Positions 46,387 through 58,000 of a stretch of DNA of 64,000 bases are shown here, piece after piece. The position numbers were made by a program, and so were the translations under genes. Below the pieces are notes generated by a model that worked only from the letters and a program-made list of their open reading frames with translations, ran no database searches and had not been told where the DNA came from. Position 1 is the first letter of the stretch. The number at the start of each line of letters is the position of its first letter. The stretch spans positions 1,893,837-1,957,836 of the forward strand of contig BCHH01000001.1 in the NCBI GenBank assembly GCA_001599595.1. Direction: 5' to 3'. This DNA is from Beverwykella pulmonaria. Lineage: Eukaryota > Ascomycota > Dothideomycetes > Pleosporales > Melanommataceae.

Positions 46387-47536
46387 ATGCATCTCCCACC
46401 GCTAGATGTTGCTGTCTATCCTGTCGTTACCATGAGCCATGGAAGACATGGTGTCAGGTCGACACGCGCCTCTTCAACAGTCTCTTCATCCTCATCAGCA
46501 TCATCCGTCTCATCCAACACCTGCACCGCCACGCCGGATTTCTCGAGTATCCAAAAAGTCATTCGGCACATTTTTCGCTCCTCCAAAATAACGGTGCAGC
46601 AAGCAGAACGCCTCCAGGGACGCCTTCATCAAGTCTACCTTACAACGCTTGCTGATGGGAGTGCTCTGGTGTTGAAATGTCCGCCTACAAGCAACACACG
46701 AAAGCTCCGTCACGAAAAGCACAGTCTGGAGACAGAACGCAAAACGCTGGAGACACTGCGCGAGTACACAAAACTACCTGTTCCACACATCATCAAATAC
46801 GATAGCCAAGGAAAAGCTTTGGGTATACCCTTCCTCATGATGACCCATATCCCGGGGCGGCGACTTTCAGACCTCTCTTCACATTTGTCTACAGAGGAAC
46901 GAAAGAATATCGACCGCACACTAGGTGCCTGTGTCCGTAGTCTCACAGCGCTCTCTGCAACTCAATTTGGTATGACACACCGAGTGTTTGCTAAAAAAGG
47001 GAGCTCTTCTTGGCGAGAAGCATTCCTCGCTCTTTTGGAGTCAGCACTGCGCGACGCCGAAGATATGCTGGTCAACGTTCCGTACGATCTTGTGCGATAC
47101 TATGTGGGACGACATAGCCACTTTCTAGACGAAGTCACGGAGCCCCGTCTTGTTGCTCTGCACGTCTGCGATCCACAGAACGTTCTCATCGACGAGCACA
47201 CAAAGCAAGTAACGGGCCTCGTAGGCTTTTCAAGCGTCGTCTGGGGTGACCCACTCATGAGTGGGGGTATTGCAGATGGCAGTGAAGCTTTCTTTGAAGG
47301 CTATGGAGAGTGCCCGTCTCAAACAGGAGGGGTAAAAGCCAGGCAGTTGCTGTAAGTCCCCTCGCTCGCCTTGCCTTGTGCTCAATATCAGAAAGGCTAA
47401 TAGCAAGCTTAGGTACACTACATACAGAGCAACGGTCCAGATTGTTGCATCGCACTTCCGGCCTCATCTTAGGATCAACGAAGACGACGCACGTCGCTCG
47501 ATGAACACTGCACTCAACGGCCTTGCGACCATGTGA
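46387..47536 (+). CDS. APH/choline-kinase-fold protein, probable pseudokinase
   Basis: Two exons (46387-47351 and 47413-47536) give 362 residues; Met16 (MSHGRHG) is an alternative start. A Ser-rich N-terminus precedes a phosphotransferase fold with the nucleotide-lobe Lys in ALVLKCPP and the block GIPFLMMTHIPGRRLSDLS. Where the family has a catalytic H-x-D loop before the conserved Asn, this protein has ALHVCDPQN, and the metal-binding Asp of VIDF is Gly (GLVGFSS). The closing WGDPLMS is kept. The fold therefore seems intact but both catalytic Asp residues appear lost. Substrate or binding partner unknown. Confidence 0.7.
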
Positions 47537-49991
47537 AGTGGAACCACCATTCCACCTACCCGTGCGACAGGCTAGCACCTGAAGCTGAAGCCAACAACCA
47601 CTGACGAATCTGTATCACGGGGACTTTGTCCAAGCTCGAGCACTGGTATCACGGTCGCAAATCATTCAGCCTAGCGCTTTTCTATTCACCCACCCGACCC
47701 TTTCAGCTCATGATCACTTGCGCGTCTCATCTCATCTCATCATTCTGCTCGTCTCAGCAAGCGAATCGAATCTTAGCTACCGAATATCACGAGCAATGTG
47801 AGCGCTAATTTTGGTCATTACCGTTTTTTGGTCATGGTTCTTTTTTTCGTTTGCGTTTCGGCAGACGAAGATGTGGCGTGCGGGGCTACTTCCTATTTGT
47901 GTGACGCCACTTGACGAGGGAGAGCGAGCGAGCGAGCAAGCGGGAACTGATGTCCTTTATCGCTTGTGTATTTTTACACTCTGCTATTTTCCATTTTGTT
48001 GTTTTCGAGGAGTTGGGCGTTCTTTCTGTGCTGGTGTTCTAGGGTTAGAATTTGTTATCGGCGCTGAATGGGTTGGTTGGAGTTTGGTTGGGATAGTGGG
48101 TCATTGTGAAGTGGTTTTGCATATCTACAAGAGAAGGCTTTTGTTTGGGCAATCAGGCGAGCAGCATGGATAAAGCGTTCTCGGGCATATTTAGGAAGCA
48201 AATGCGGGATACGATGTACGGATCGCCGGCAAGAACAATGTTACTGTACGAGTTGCTCAAGCGATCTCCTGCCACAGCTTGCGTTCAACGTCTAAGGCTT
48301 CAACGGGCCGTCTTTAATCTCCATTCTGGAGACATAGTCGTGGTGCTTCGCAAATTGAACAAGTAGATCTCTACTGGCTGGCTGTTACAGCCTCTACCTC
48401 ACCTTTCGGAAGCATGCACCCTTTCCCAAAGTAGAGCCACACGCGTCCGAATCGCCTGAATGTCAAGCCTCACACGGTCGGTCGGATAAGCAGGTCAGTG
48501 TGCCGGCAAATTTAACAGGCGGCATGCTTTAGAGGCGCATCTCGGCAAGCATGCCGAACGAAGGCCAGCCGTACAAGTAAAATCTACGCCGTTTTCTGGA
48601 TGCGATGACGTGGGTGTGAAGAGGGCTGGAAGAGGGCTGGAAGAGGGCTGATTGAGGTCACTCATCCAAGGCCCTATTATGGGAGAGCTATGGAGGGATA
48701 GGTAAGGGATAGTTGGAGGTTGACGAGAAGAGTGGAGCCAGCACGAACAACCTCTTTCTCAAACAATCTTCTCTGTCATCATCCATCTTTCTCGCTCTCC
48801 AACACACTACACAGTCTTTGCAACTCACTGCCCCATCCACACGCTAACATTTAACCTCCCGCCCTAGTACCAACCCAAATGCTCCTTCTTCGCTAACCCT
48901 TGTCATCACCCTCGCCAAACCCCGCCAATCACGCGCTCCCAGCGCAACGGCGCTGCGGATCCTTTCGCTAAACTTTACTACTTTTGGACACGACTTTGAC
49001 TGTTTTATAGAAACATGGGAGGACGCGGTTGTGAGACGAGAGTGAGATTGGGAAATGCGAGGGAGGTTACACTCGCTTGATTGCGAGATTGGGGTTGCGG
49101 GTTGCGGGTTGCGGGTTGCAGGGTGCGATTGGAAGGAACTTTCATGGCAGTGCAGAAGAGGTGTGCGGTGTGAGGTGTGAGGTATGCAGCGTGAGGCAAG
49201 CGGTGAGATAGGAACGAACGACTGGCATTCATGCTTGAGATGGATGGGGGAGGGCAAATGCGAAGTACGGGAATGTTACGAACGAGCCTCGGAAATAACG
49301 TTGGGCACAGACATCTGTCAATGACTGACGAAATTCATGCGTCGGCGGTCTCAGTTTCCAGGTCCGAGATTGAGCTTGAGCGTTGCGGATGGGATGGCGT
49401 GTGACAACGGCCTCTAGTCTGGTCGATGTTGCCAAACCATCAAGCGATGCATCGACCATACGGTGCTGTCTATTACCCTACAGTCGAGAACATGTCCAAA
49501 GTAGGTAGAAGTAAGCTCAGAAGATAGGTGTCCCATGTTGAGAACAGCTCGATTTGTTCTCAAGCAGAATACAAGGTCAACCTTTAATCCCTCGCAATAA
49601 GAGGCGCAGCTAGTCGAGTGTACACTGTGTAGTGTAAGCAAATATGTATGATATCCATGATCAGGGTATTTAAAGAGTAAGGCGGAAATGCTGCACTCAT
49701 CGGGTATATATCAACGGAGTGTACATTCACCCATTTGGTATGATGCCCGATGCATCAGAGCATGCCTTGTCTACCAGCATTCTCAGTAGACAGGAAAGGT
49801 CATCATTCGCTTCACCATGCCAGTGCTGGCTTCTAGTTCAATCGCCAGCCCATGCAAATGCAGATGTAATGATGGGGCACAACGCCGTACACAGTCCCTT
49901 TCGGGGGGGGGGCCAAGAACAGTTCAAATGCAAGCAGTCATCCAACGTCAACCCTTGAGGGACCACTTCGCTACCCTTTGCGTACATTCGG
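47537..49991. other. Long intergenic region with short tandem repeats
   Basis: About 2.4 kb without a supported gene. It contains three perfect copies of an 11-bp unit GAAGAGGGCTG (48618-48650), four copies of GGGTTGC (49092-49119), a GAGC-type run near 47930 and CT-rich DNA near 48760-48810. Frames on either strand are low-complexity and unlike known families. Confidence 0.45.
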
Positions 49992-52122
49992 CTACCCCGG
50001 CAGTCCTCCTCTCGCCATCTTCTTTGCTCGCGCATTTTGACGAGATTTGCCCTTGTTCGCTTCCTTCCGCTGCCGTGCTATCTGGGTGGACCTGTCATCT
50101 GACGGACCAGCGACGTTTCCACCTTTACCGCCTCCACCTCGACCTCGACCCCTCCCACGGCCTCTGCCAGGACCGCCGCCTCTTCCACCACGATGTCCAC
50201 TTCCGCTTCCTTCATCGGCTTCAGCACCCGAGCCCACAGGACTCTCGCGGTAAGCCGTTGATGCCAACTCCTGTTGCTGACCTGCGAATGTAGAGAACTT
50301 GGTCTCGAGACGCCGTAGTCGTTTGGGATCTCTTCCAACCATAATCCCCCATCCCTCAATGGCTTCGTCCGTCATGCCTGTCTCATTCTTCAGTGCTGTT
50401 CTCGACTTGCCCCTCCTAGTCTCCCCGTCCCGACCGAACACCTCCGGAGTTGTTGAATATGCCTTGAACAAAGCCTCTTCGTTCTTGCTCCCGAGATCCG
50501 CGTTCGCTTCATCCATCGCTGAGTCGACGGTGCCACCAACATCTTCGATGTCATACGTGTCGTCCCGCTCGTCGTCGTCCGAGTCAAAGGCTGCGAGGGC
50601 GGAAAGAATGGCAGACTTATTGGGAGCAGTACTGCGGTCCGACAGGATGTTGTCCGCAGTGAGTTCCTGGTTCTTGCGGCCGATGTGGAGCCGGGAGGCG
50701 TCAATGGCGAGCCTATCGAATTCGTCGTTGTCAAACTTGTTGCGTCGCTGAGGTAGTGACATGAGTTTTGATGGTGGCGTAGATCGTGGGGTTAGATGTG
50801 TGTTTGATATTGACGGAGCATCTGGTCTGGAAGATGTTAGAACCACAACTGAGATGAAACCGAAACAGAAAGGAGCTGTGAGAGTGTGATAGTGTAATGA
50901 AAACGTACAACTGCTCACTCCGATCCGCATTGGCAAGCCGCGGAGGCAGAGATCCCTCAAGAAGATGACCAGTAACCTCCTCTATATTCTCGTTGTACTC
51001 ATCCAGTAACTTAACCACAAAAGCAGAGCCGAGGTCCGGGAAGAGATCTTGGATCTGACTGACCAAGCTCATACGATGGACGTGAGCCTCCCCGAAAGAA
51101 CTGTGATCAGAAAATCCGTCGTGGGCCTTTCCTTTACCTTTATCCACTTTTCGGCGAATCAAATTCTTGGGTCGGGCGAAGTTTGACTGGCGGAATACGC
51201 TAAGAGACGCAGCGATGTTCTTCACTCTCGCCCCTTCAGGAGCAGACACTCCATCGTGTATCTTGTTCAATAAGGGAGTGTTGGTGACGAGGTCCGTAAG
51301 AAATGTCTTTCTTGTTGGATCGGCAGTCTGTTCGGTTTCGCCACTGTTTTTGAGGCTGTATAGGTGATCCGAAAGAAGTGAGTAGTTTGGCTTTGGGCCC
51401 TCCAGTAATGACACAAGTCCAATGTACGCAACAGCGATAAGTTTCTTTTGAATACTGGGTGAGACCTTGGAGTAAGCCGAGTGCAGTGAATCCAAGAAAT
51501 CCGATCCCGTAAGCAAGTAAATTCCGGCATCTGGAGAAGACCTCAGCAGAGGAGCCAGTTTTTGCAGCACAGAATCAGCGTCTTCAGGCTTCTTCGATTC
51601 CAGATGATTGATGAGAGAAGACTTCGCGATTTGTAAATTGTGTTCAACGATGCCCCCTTTCTGCTTCCAGAGACTTTGTATCAGAGCGCGGAACTTTTCG
51701 CTCTTGGGGAACGCATGGCATATGTCTGAAAGAACTAGCCAGTTCAAGAGAGATAGTGGTATTTGATCCCCGGAGTATATCCGGTGGACAAGAAGAAAGC
51801 ACTTCTTGCGCAAACCAGCAATCTGTGGAGTGATGCTGTCATCGATGGCCAACTCATGGAAGAAGGAGATAAGAAACTCTGCTAGCGATTCCCCCGCAGT
51901 GAGAGTTGAAGAAAATTCTTTATCGTTTAGACGGAGGTGAAGCTCAGCGAGAGATGTCCAGGAATCTAGATATATCTCCCATTCTTGAGGAAGGATACTC
52001 TGGCGGACATTCGCCTGAGGAAATGGCGCAAAAGTGGGTGCGGGCATGGCTCCGAGAGATTCGGGACTAGTGATCGTAGGCATGAGCACTTGGAGAGCCT
52101 CCTGTTTCTTAGCTTTGCTCAT
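49992..52122 (-). CDS. Cue3/ASCC2-like CUE-domain protein (RQT complex)
   Basis: Two exons (52122-50909 and 50826-49992) join in frame to 682 residues. The N-terminal two thirds form the helical ASCC2-like region. A CUE domain near residues 360-400 has QIQDLFPDLGSAFVVKLLDEY and the closing VTGHLLEGSLPP. After the intron the sequence is acidic (DSDDDERDDTYDIEDVGG) and it ends in an RGG/GRGRG-rich tail with a basic C-terminus. Cue3 (Rqt3) binds ubiquitin on collided ribosomes and helps the RQT helicase split them. It is divergent from the uS10 gene, another ribosome-related gene. Confidence 0.85.
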
Positions 52123-52389
52123 ACAGCTCCTTGGAGCAATGAGAGTGCATTGTCAGAGTCATCAAACCGCGAAAGCTGAGGGTTAAGTCCAGGTCCCGAA
52201 GTGGACTAGCGAACGCCAAGAGTTCAACACCCCACAAACGCCAAAATTCCGCACGCCGATTTCGACTTCAACGACACTCTCGCCGTCGCACACAACACCA
52301 CCCCCAGTCATCACATTACAGAGATCTCGGATCCGGGTCGTGACTGGAAATAAATCGAAACAAAACATCTCCACACACCATACCTCAAT

Positions 52390-52844
52390 ATGTCCTACAG
52401 TATGTCCGCAGCGCATCCACGGCGAGGAGCAGCTTCTAACAGCGTCTAGACAAGCCCGAGAAGGACTTCGGTGAAGGCCCTAAGATCCACAAGATCCGCA
52501 TCACCCTGACCAGCCGCAACGTCAAGTCTCTTGAGAGTGCGTCAAACCTTCCCCCCTCATTGCTTACCTTTAGCTAACCTCTGATTCCAGAGGTCTGCCA
52601 GGAGCTCATCGACCGCGCCAAGACCAAGGATCTCCGCGTCAAGGGCCCCGTCCGCCTCCCCACCAAGAATCTGAAGGTCACTACCCGTAAGACGCCTAAC
52701 GGTGAAGGTTCTAAGACTTGGGATACCTACGAGATGCGCATCCACAAGCGCCTCATCGACTTGAACGCCCCTACCGAGGTCGTCAAGCAAATTATCATCA
52801 ACATTGAGGCTGGAGTTGAGGTCGAGGTTACCATCGCCGCATAA
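52390..52844 (+). CDS. rps20: 40S ribosomal protein uS10 (S20)
   Basis: Three exons (52390-52399, 52450-52536, 52591-52844) give 116 residues. The first exon codes only for MSY plus one base, typical of fungal ribosomal protein genes. The body has [17 protein letters not shown], then [19 protein letters not shown] and [20 protein letters not shown], all hallmarks of uS10. It is a component of the small-subunit head. Confidence 0.95.
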
Positions 52845-53161
52845 GGGCTTTTCGGAAGCATATCGCCGGGCTAGTGTTGAGCCCCAGGGGACGGGAAGGG
52901 AACTGTGGCGAAGAACAGCTGGCTCAGCTGCATATACACGAAAACCAATGACATTTTTCTAAATACGTTTTCCCTACGCTGAGTATACTGCGCCTTCGCA
53001 ATACTAAGATTTGCGTTGCGGACCCACATTATACGATACCTGTTTTGCGGTATATTCATTGACCTTCAGCTCCATGACGGTGATTCTGGAGTCCAGCTAG
53101 TTCGCTTAGACATGAGCGCTGTGTGCACCGCAACTGTCGGGAGTATATAGAATGTGGGAAT

Positions 53162-53215
53162 CACGTGTTGATGTATGGATCACGTGTGGAGGTACCAATC
53201 ACGTGTGGACACGTG
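53162..53215. repeat. Array of four CACGTG E-boxes
   Basis: CACGTG begins at 53162, 53181, 53200 and 53210, the first three in the context ATCACGTG and spaced 19 bp apart. Two more occur at 56455 and 56468. Confidence 0.7.
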
Positions 53216-53217
53216 GG

Positions 53218-53241
53218 GCACTAGCCATACTCGGCTAGTGC
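53218..53241. repeat. Perfect 9-bp inverted repeat
   Basis: GCACTAGCC and GGCTAGTGC flank a 6-bp loop immediately after the E-box array. It could be a binding site or a hairpin; no gene nearby explains it. Confidence 0.6.
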
Positions 53242-53959
53242 ACGCGACGGTGAGGTGGATGGTATTCCCTCTGCTGCACCGCTTCAAGATAGACAGACAC
53301 AACGATTTATTACCACCTTTGAGAAACCCCATTGCTATTGCAATAGCCCTGTGAGACCAACAGCAACCGCGACCCCAGTCCACCGACATCGCTCCACGAG
53401 GCTGTATGCTACTACTAAGGTCCAGCAGATGCAGAATCGGATACAATGCTGCTAAAATCCACCACCATGTACATACCAGATACATGTATAAGGATTCATC
53501 ACCATTGCTGCCTGAATAGCATCACAATCACCATTGTCTCAACATCTCATCGCATCTAATTAATACTCACACCCACAATCCTCAAACAACATCACATTTC
53601 AATCAGTACCAAACTAATCTTGTTCTCATAATGAAGATCATCGCCGTCCCATCACCCTTACCACCATAACTGGTGTCGCCTATGTCATCAAAAACATGAC
53701 TGACCTCCTCCACAATCATGCATCTTGGACAGCCAGAACAACCGAGTCCTAGTACCAGCGCGACATCTACTGCGTGACCGTTGGAAACCGCGGGTTCAAA
53801 CTCCCAAAAACTACAAGGGTTGCTATCATACGCTCCTCAAATTGTGGTGATTGGAGAGTGTGTTTACTAATAGATAAGATTAGTTACTGTGTATACCGGT
53901 AATGGAGCTAATTGCGACTCGGACGATTCGGTGAATTTGAATGCGAAGACTTCCTGGGA

Positions 53960-54680
53960 TGTGGCGAATCTACTATGGCTGTTCTTCACAATTTGGCAAG
54001 AGCATTTGTATCCGAGCGTCCACGTCTAAATGGCGTTGCTCTACCAAGGTAAGACTCGTCCGTTGCCATTCTGGGAAAATTCGTTGCCCACGAAGGCAAG
54101 TTTTGGATCGGAATCCAATTGCATCCATTTCCAGCGTAACCCAAGAACCACAAAATATCACCAAGAGCTCCAAGGTTGACCTTGACACTGCGCTCCCACG
54201 ATGGCGCAAGTCTCAGTTTAAGCGACTGTGAGATCAAATCGCGATAGACCTCCGCTACCGATTTCGCCACCGAGTGATCGGAATGGACGTCAACCCGATA
54301 TAAGCCAGCAAAGCCATACACATAGTCTTTTGGATCCGTTGCGCGAAAATTGACACCGAAGAAGATGAATGCCGAGTAGCACAGAAGATCAGGAACCTCT
54401 CCTTATTTGCATGAAACTGAGAATCTTCGCGCGAGTAGATGCGATCTAGTTGGCCATATTCCGCCGTCGTAACGGAACTCCAATCGATCGTGTCGATTTG
54501 ATCCAGCTTCCGATCGATACTGTGCAACTCTTGCACACGGGGAGCCCACCGTTGCACCCAGTAGGCACATCAAAAAGCAAGGACATAGGGACAACGACGT
54601 TCGTGCAAGAAAAAGCTCTTGGCAAATCCACACATGGCCCCAGTACTCTAGCCTAAAAGATATCGTTGATTTTGCTGTAT
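53960..54680 (-). pseudogene. HET-domain protein remnant
   Basis: On the minus strand the order of blocks matches the second half of fungal HET (heterokaryon incompatibility) proteins: YWGHVWICQELFLART near 54640, then VYGFAGLYRVDVHSDHSVAKSVAEVYRDL near 54310-54230, then LPSWATNF near 54085. The blocks lie in different frames with stops between them, and the N-terminal half is absent. It is a decayed fragment. Confidence 0.6.
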
Positions 54681-55599
54681 ATGCAGTTCTTTTGTTGTTA
54701 ACTGATGTTGACTGATGTTAATATGAGGATCGAGCGTTGGAAGTGTTCTCATCTATTCCACGATATTTTCGGAGTCTTCTAGGAGGTTTGGATCTCCCGC
54801 CATATCCGCTCGTAAGCATCAAAAGACGCGTGGATTGTGCTCCAACCTCCGCTTACGAACCAAGCGAACAGCATTTCCGCACACGGATATATGAAGTCGG
54901 AAAATTTGTCTTGTATGGTAAGGAGAGATGCTAATAACAGCGAGGGCAGGCCGTTGTAAAGTGAGGCTGTCTCAATAGGAGGGAAATTACCTTTCACGCA
55001 CAACTTTGATAGAAGAAACTGAGGATATCAAAGAGTTAAAAAGGACTGCTTACAATATTGCTGCACAGAAACTTGCGCAGCCAGATACAAGTGAATCATT
55101 TACACCGCAGTTAAAAATATAGAGCGAGAATTGTGATTGGACACGAGATATCTTGTTCCTTCACAGTCTCAACAAATACATCAGATGGAAAAGTTTTAAA
55201 TGCTTTATCCTACTATTTGTGTAAGACCAGGACACCACACCGTCACGTGGAAGTGTCACTGACTAATTAGTCCGTTATATATATATCAGCTGTAACTTCA
55301 CGCAGAATACACATCTTGACACCCTTCCTCTCACACCCTGTTTACAACTAACCCAAAAGTAATGCAGTATCCATTCTTCTTCACTTACCCACATTTTAAA
55401 AGGCGATCTGCGCAAAAAGGTTAAAAACATACAACAGCAGGGATTCGCCAATGGTCACCCACTTGACTACTAGTCCGCCGGTACACTGCTTAAATATTGC
55501 TGAGCGAACGGGAAGCATTGGATTCAGTGTCCTATGGTCGTATGTGAAAGAGACTGCCATTTAATTATTATATAATCAGTGAAACAAGGGATTTTCCGG

Positions 55600-55870
55600 C
55601 GTTCTCAAGCAGCGCAACGAAACATGTTTAGCAGCCGGCCTTCAACAAAACCAGAATCGCTAGTCAATTTCTCAATCTCATGCTTCGCGACGTTGCCTTT
55701 TCCAATGCTATAGGCTACGAGGATAATTTTCTCAGCGCCTATGCGCACCATGTGTTTTTATGCTTCGAGACCTAAGCCAGTATTGGAATTGGTAATGACG
55801 GCCATTTGACCGACGAAGGATTGAGCCAGGGAGGTGGGCGTGACGCGCCATTGTGGAGGTAGATTGGGGT
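55600..55870 (-). pseudogene. Short-chain dehydrogenase N-terminal remnant
   Basis: The minus strand shows SFVGQMAVITNSNTGLGLEA, a degraded cofactor motif of the TGxxxGxG type, then an in-frame TAA and the continuation KHMVRIGAEKIILVAYSI in the same frame. Only about the first 80 residues of an SDR survive. It is unrelated in sequence to the cluster SDRs. Confidence 0.6.
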
Positions 55871-56454
55871 GTAGTTGAGGCCAGGCATCATAAGATGAGC
55901 TTATGTTTAGACGGTGCTGGGTTTGAGACGTTGAATGATATTGATCTGCTTTTGTTGCGGGATTCAATTAAAATGATGAAAGGTGGGCTGTTGAATGCAA
56001 TTCCATCCCCGTTTTAATTGCGGATTTTATACCTGTAGTTCCATTAGGGTTCATCTACACGCTGACAAAGCAAACCACTGTCTCCACATGTCCTATGTTG
56101 AATTCCGGTGCAGCTCAAACGCCGCGACACTACTCCTAACATAGCACGTAGGTATAAGCTACATCAGCCAAATCCTTATATTATACATCACGGAATTCTT
56201 CAGAAAAACTTCAGATCGACTATGTTGCCCCGGTTTGGTAGCGCGCTGCTTGGACCTGGAGATGATGCTCGCTGTTTTCTCTGTTGGCCCTGCTGTGAGA
56301 GTTTCATGTTAGGAAATTTGATACCGAGAAGAATGTTTGCAGTTGTACTCGTGCGATAACGTAAGGAGATTGATAGGCATTTTCGTTTTTGATTAGACTT
56401 GTCCGTACGCAGGAGCGATACGGCGCAACGTATCTGTCTAGCCCGGCATGGGAT

Positions 56455-56473
56455 CACGTGGTTATATCACGTG
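56455..56473. repeat. Pair of CACGTG E-boxes
   Basis: CACGTG at 56455 and 56468, both preceded by AT as in the 53.2 kb array and followed by GC-rich DNA (GGGCGCGCC). Confidence 0.6.
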
Positions 56474-56841
56474 ATGGGCGCGCCTCCTTAAATATCGCTC
56501 GCGTTTGTACATAGATGAGCAGAGCAATAACCAGAAACCTGTTGCCCACCCTACTATCCCCGTACGCTGTGTACACCGTACAACTGTCTTATGCCTTGCC
56601 GACTAGTGCTCGCACCACTATGCAGCTAGCTGTAAGATCCCTATCAACAAGACTTGACTTTCTATTAATTTAACCTTTGTGCTAGCAGGTCTATGTTTAA
56701 ATTATTCAATTAGCACTCTAACCATATCCGAAGATTATTCCTTAATGAATAATACATTAGTCATTAATATTCATACCTGATATTTCATTATATCATATTG
56801 AAAACTCCGTCCCAATGAAAATACTATTAGGGGAGCATAAT

Positions 56842-58000
56842 TCATCCTCCCAAAACGTCTCGCTTTATGCCTTGACGGCGATGCTCTATGCTCTTTGCTT
56901 TTCGCAGAGAATACAGGCTTGTTCGTCGTTTTCTCCGGCCGCGAAGCCATGCGAAGGCACTCCGCACTCCTCCCTTTGGTGGCTGGGCCACAATAGAAAC
57001 GATGACTGTAATAGCTACGGCTACCACAAAGTACAATCAGAAACGCTGGCTGCATGGCATTTTTTCGGGATTCTCACTGTAAAAACTAGAGACGTAGCTC
57101 AACGGAACAAAGAACAGCGCAAAAACGGTCAAGCGGCTAATATTCGTTGTCTCTACGTAAGATTGCCGTGCATCAATGATCTGAATCAAGGAGTTAACGA
57201 CTGGTAGCATCGTCTCTAATCTGTGTCCTCCGGTTTCAATATCGCGGTTGATGACCTCAAAGTCTTCTGTAAGATGGTCTACAACCTTGCATTGCCTCGT
57301 GTTTGGGGAATCGAGTCTTTTCAGTTCGCAGATTATGGACCTGATATTTTGCTGGGAGACCATGCTCTGTCATTACCAGCCCTGCAGCTCTCGGAGGTCC
57401 ACATTGAACTTATCAACATCTGCGAGTTGGTTGCCTTCGTATTCGCACATCTTGATGCAGTGATGCATCACTACGATATATTTCACTCACTCTGCTGCTA
57501 TTATCTTCAGAGGATAATATGAAAGTGATCGTATCGTGGCGCTCACGGGATCAAAACATGGAGGAACAGCATGCTCTCAATACTGTATCAGATCTTCCAT
57601 CATCCCGCCTCGTGGAAGTTTGTTTATACAGTTCCAATATTCGAAGGATTTAGGTAGTTCTGCGAAGTTTTCATACGTTTCCTAAAAGGCCTCAAGCTGA
57701 TAGACTTTTGTGTGAGTCGCTTTCCTTGTTTCAACGAAGAAATGGGAACTTCCAAGAGGCAGATCCACCAATACCAAGGCTAAAATGGTCAGCAACAATA
57801 GAATACGGGCTGTTTTTCACGCATCTATCCAGAATCCTTCACTCTGCTGAACCTTGATGACGGATGCACGATGCTGCGCAAGTCCGACCCTCGTAGAGCG
57901 CAGAAACACCAATTTGCGGTCGATTGCAACATCCCTGGTCAATCTTTCCCCAAACAGATAGTCATCATCGCACATCATGGGACAATGGTATGATATATTA
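56842..58000 (-). pseudogene. CorA-like Mg2+ transporter remnant
   Basis: The minus-strand frame at 57363-57037 has the fungal CorA-like signature GHRLETMLPVVNSLIQIIDA and the first membrane span LTVFALFFVPLSYVSSFYS. It stops at a TGA where family members have Trp (QRF-stop-LYFVV) and then continues in the same frame through the second span FVVAVAITVIVSIVA to about 56842. Upstream to about 58000 other fragments of the same kind (for example ALVLVDLPLGSSHFFVETRK) lie in broken frames. The gene is dead. Confidence 0.65.

Larger units (their letters stand above)
52845..53960. other. Intergenic region with E-box array
   Basis: 3' flank of uS10 followed by a CACGTG array, an inverted repeat and about 700 bp of low-complexity, CA-rich DNA. 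A short frame at 53631 begins like a signal peptide but stops after about 12 codons. No gene is supported. Confidence 0.4.

Noticed and set aside
47811..48366. Two plus-strand frames of 120 and 86 codons
   Set aside because: Low-complexity or unlike any known family, with no splice or promoter support.
53762..53815. Possible tRNA (a B-box-like GGTTCAAACTCC is present)
   Set aside because: No A box or acceptor stem can be folded around it.
53640..53930. Possible small secreted protein starting with MKII
   Set aside because: The frame stops after about 12 codons and no splicing that gives a cysteine-rich protein could be supported.
57088..57110. tRNA A-box-like sequence GTAGCTCAACGG
   Set aside because: It lies inside the CorA-like remnant on the opposite strand and has no matching B box or stem.
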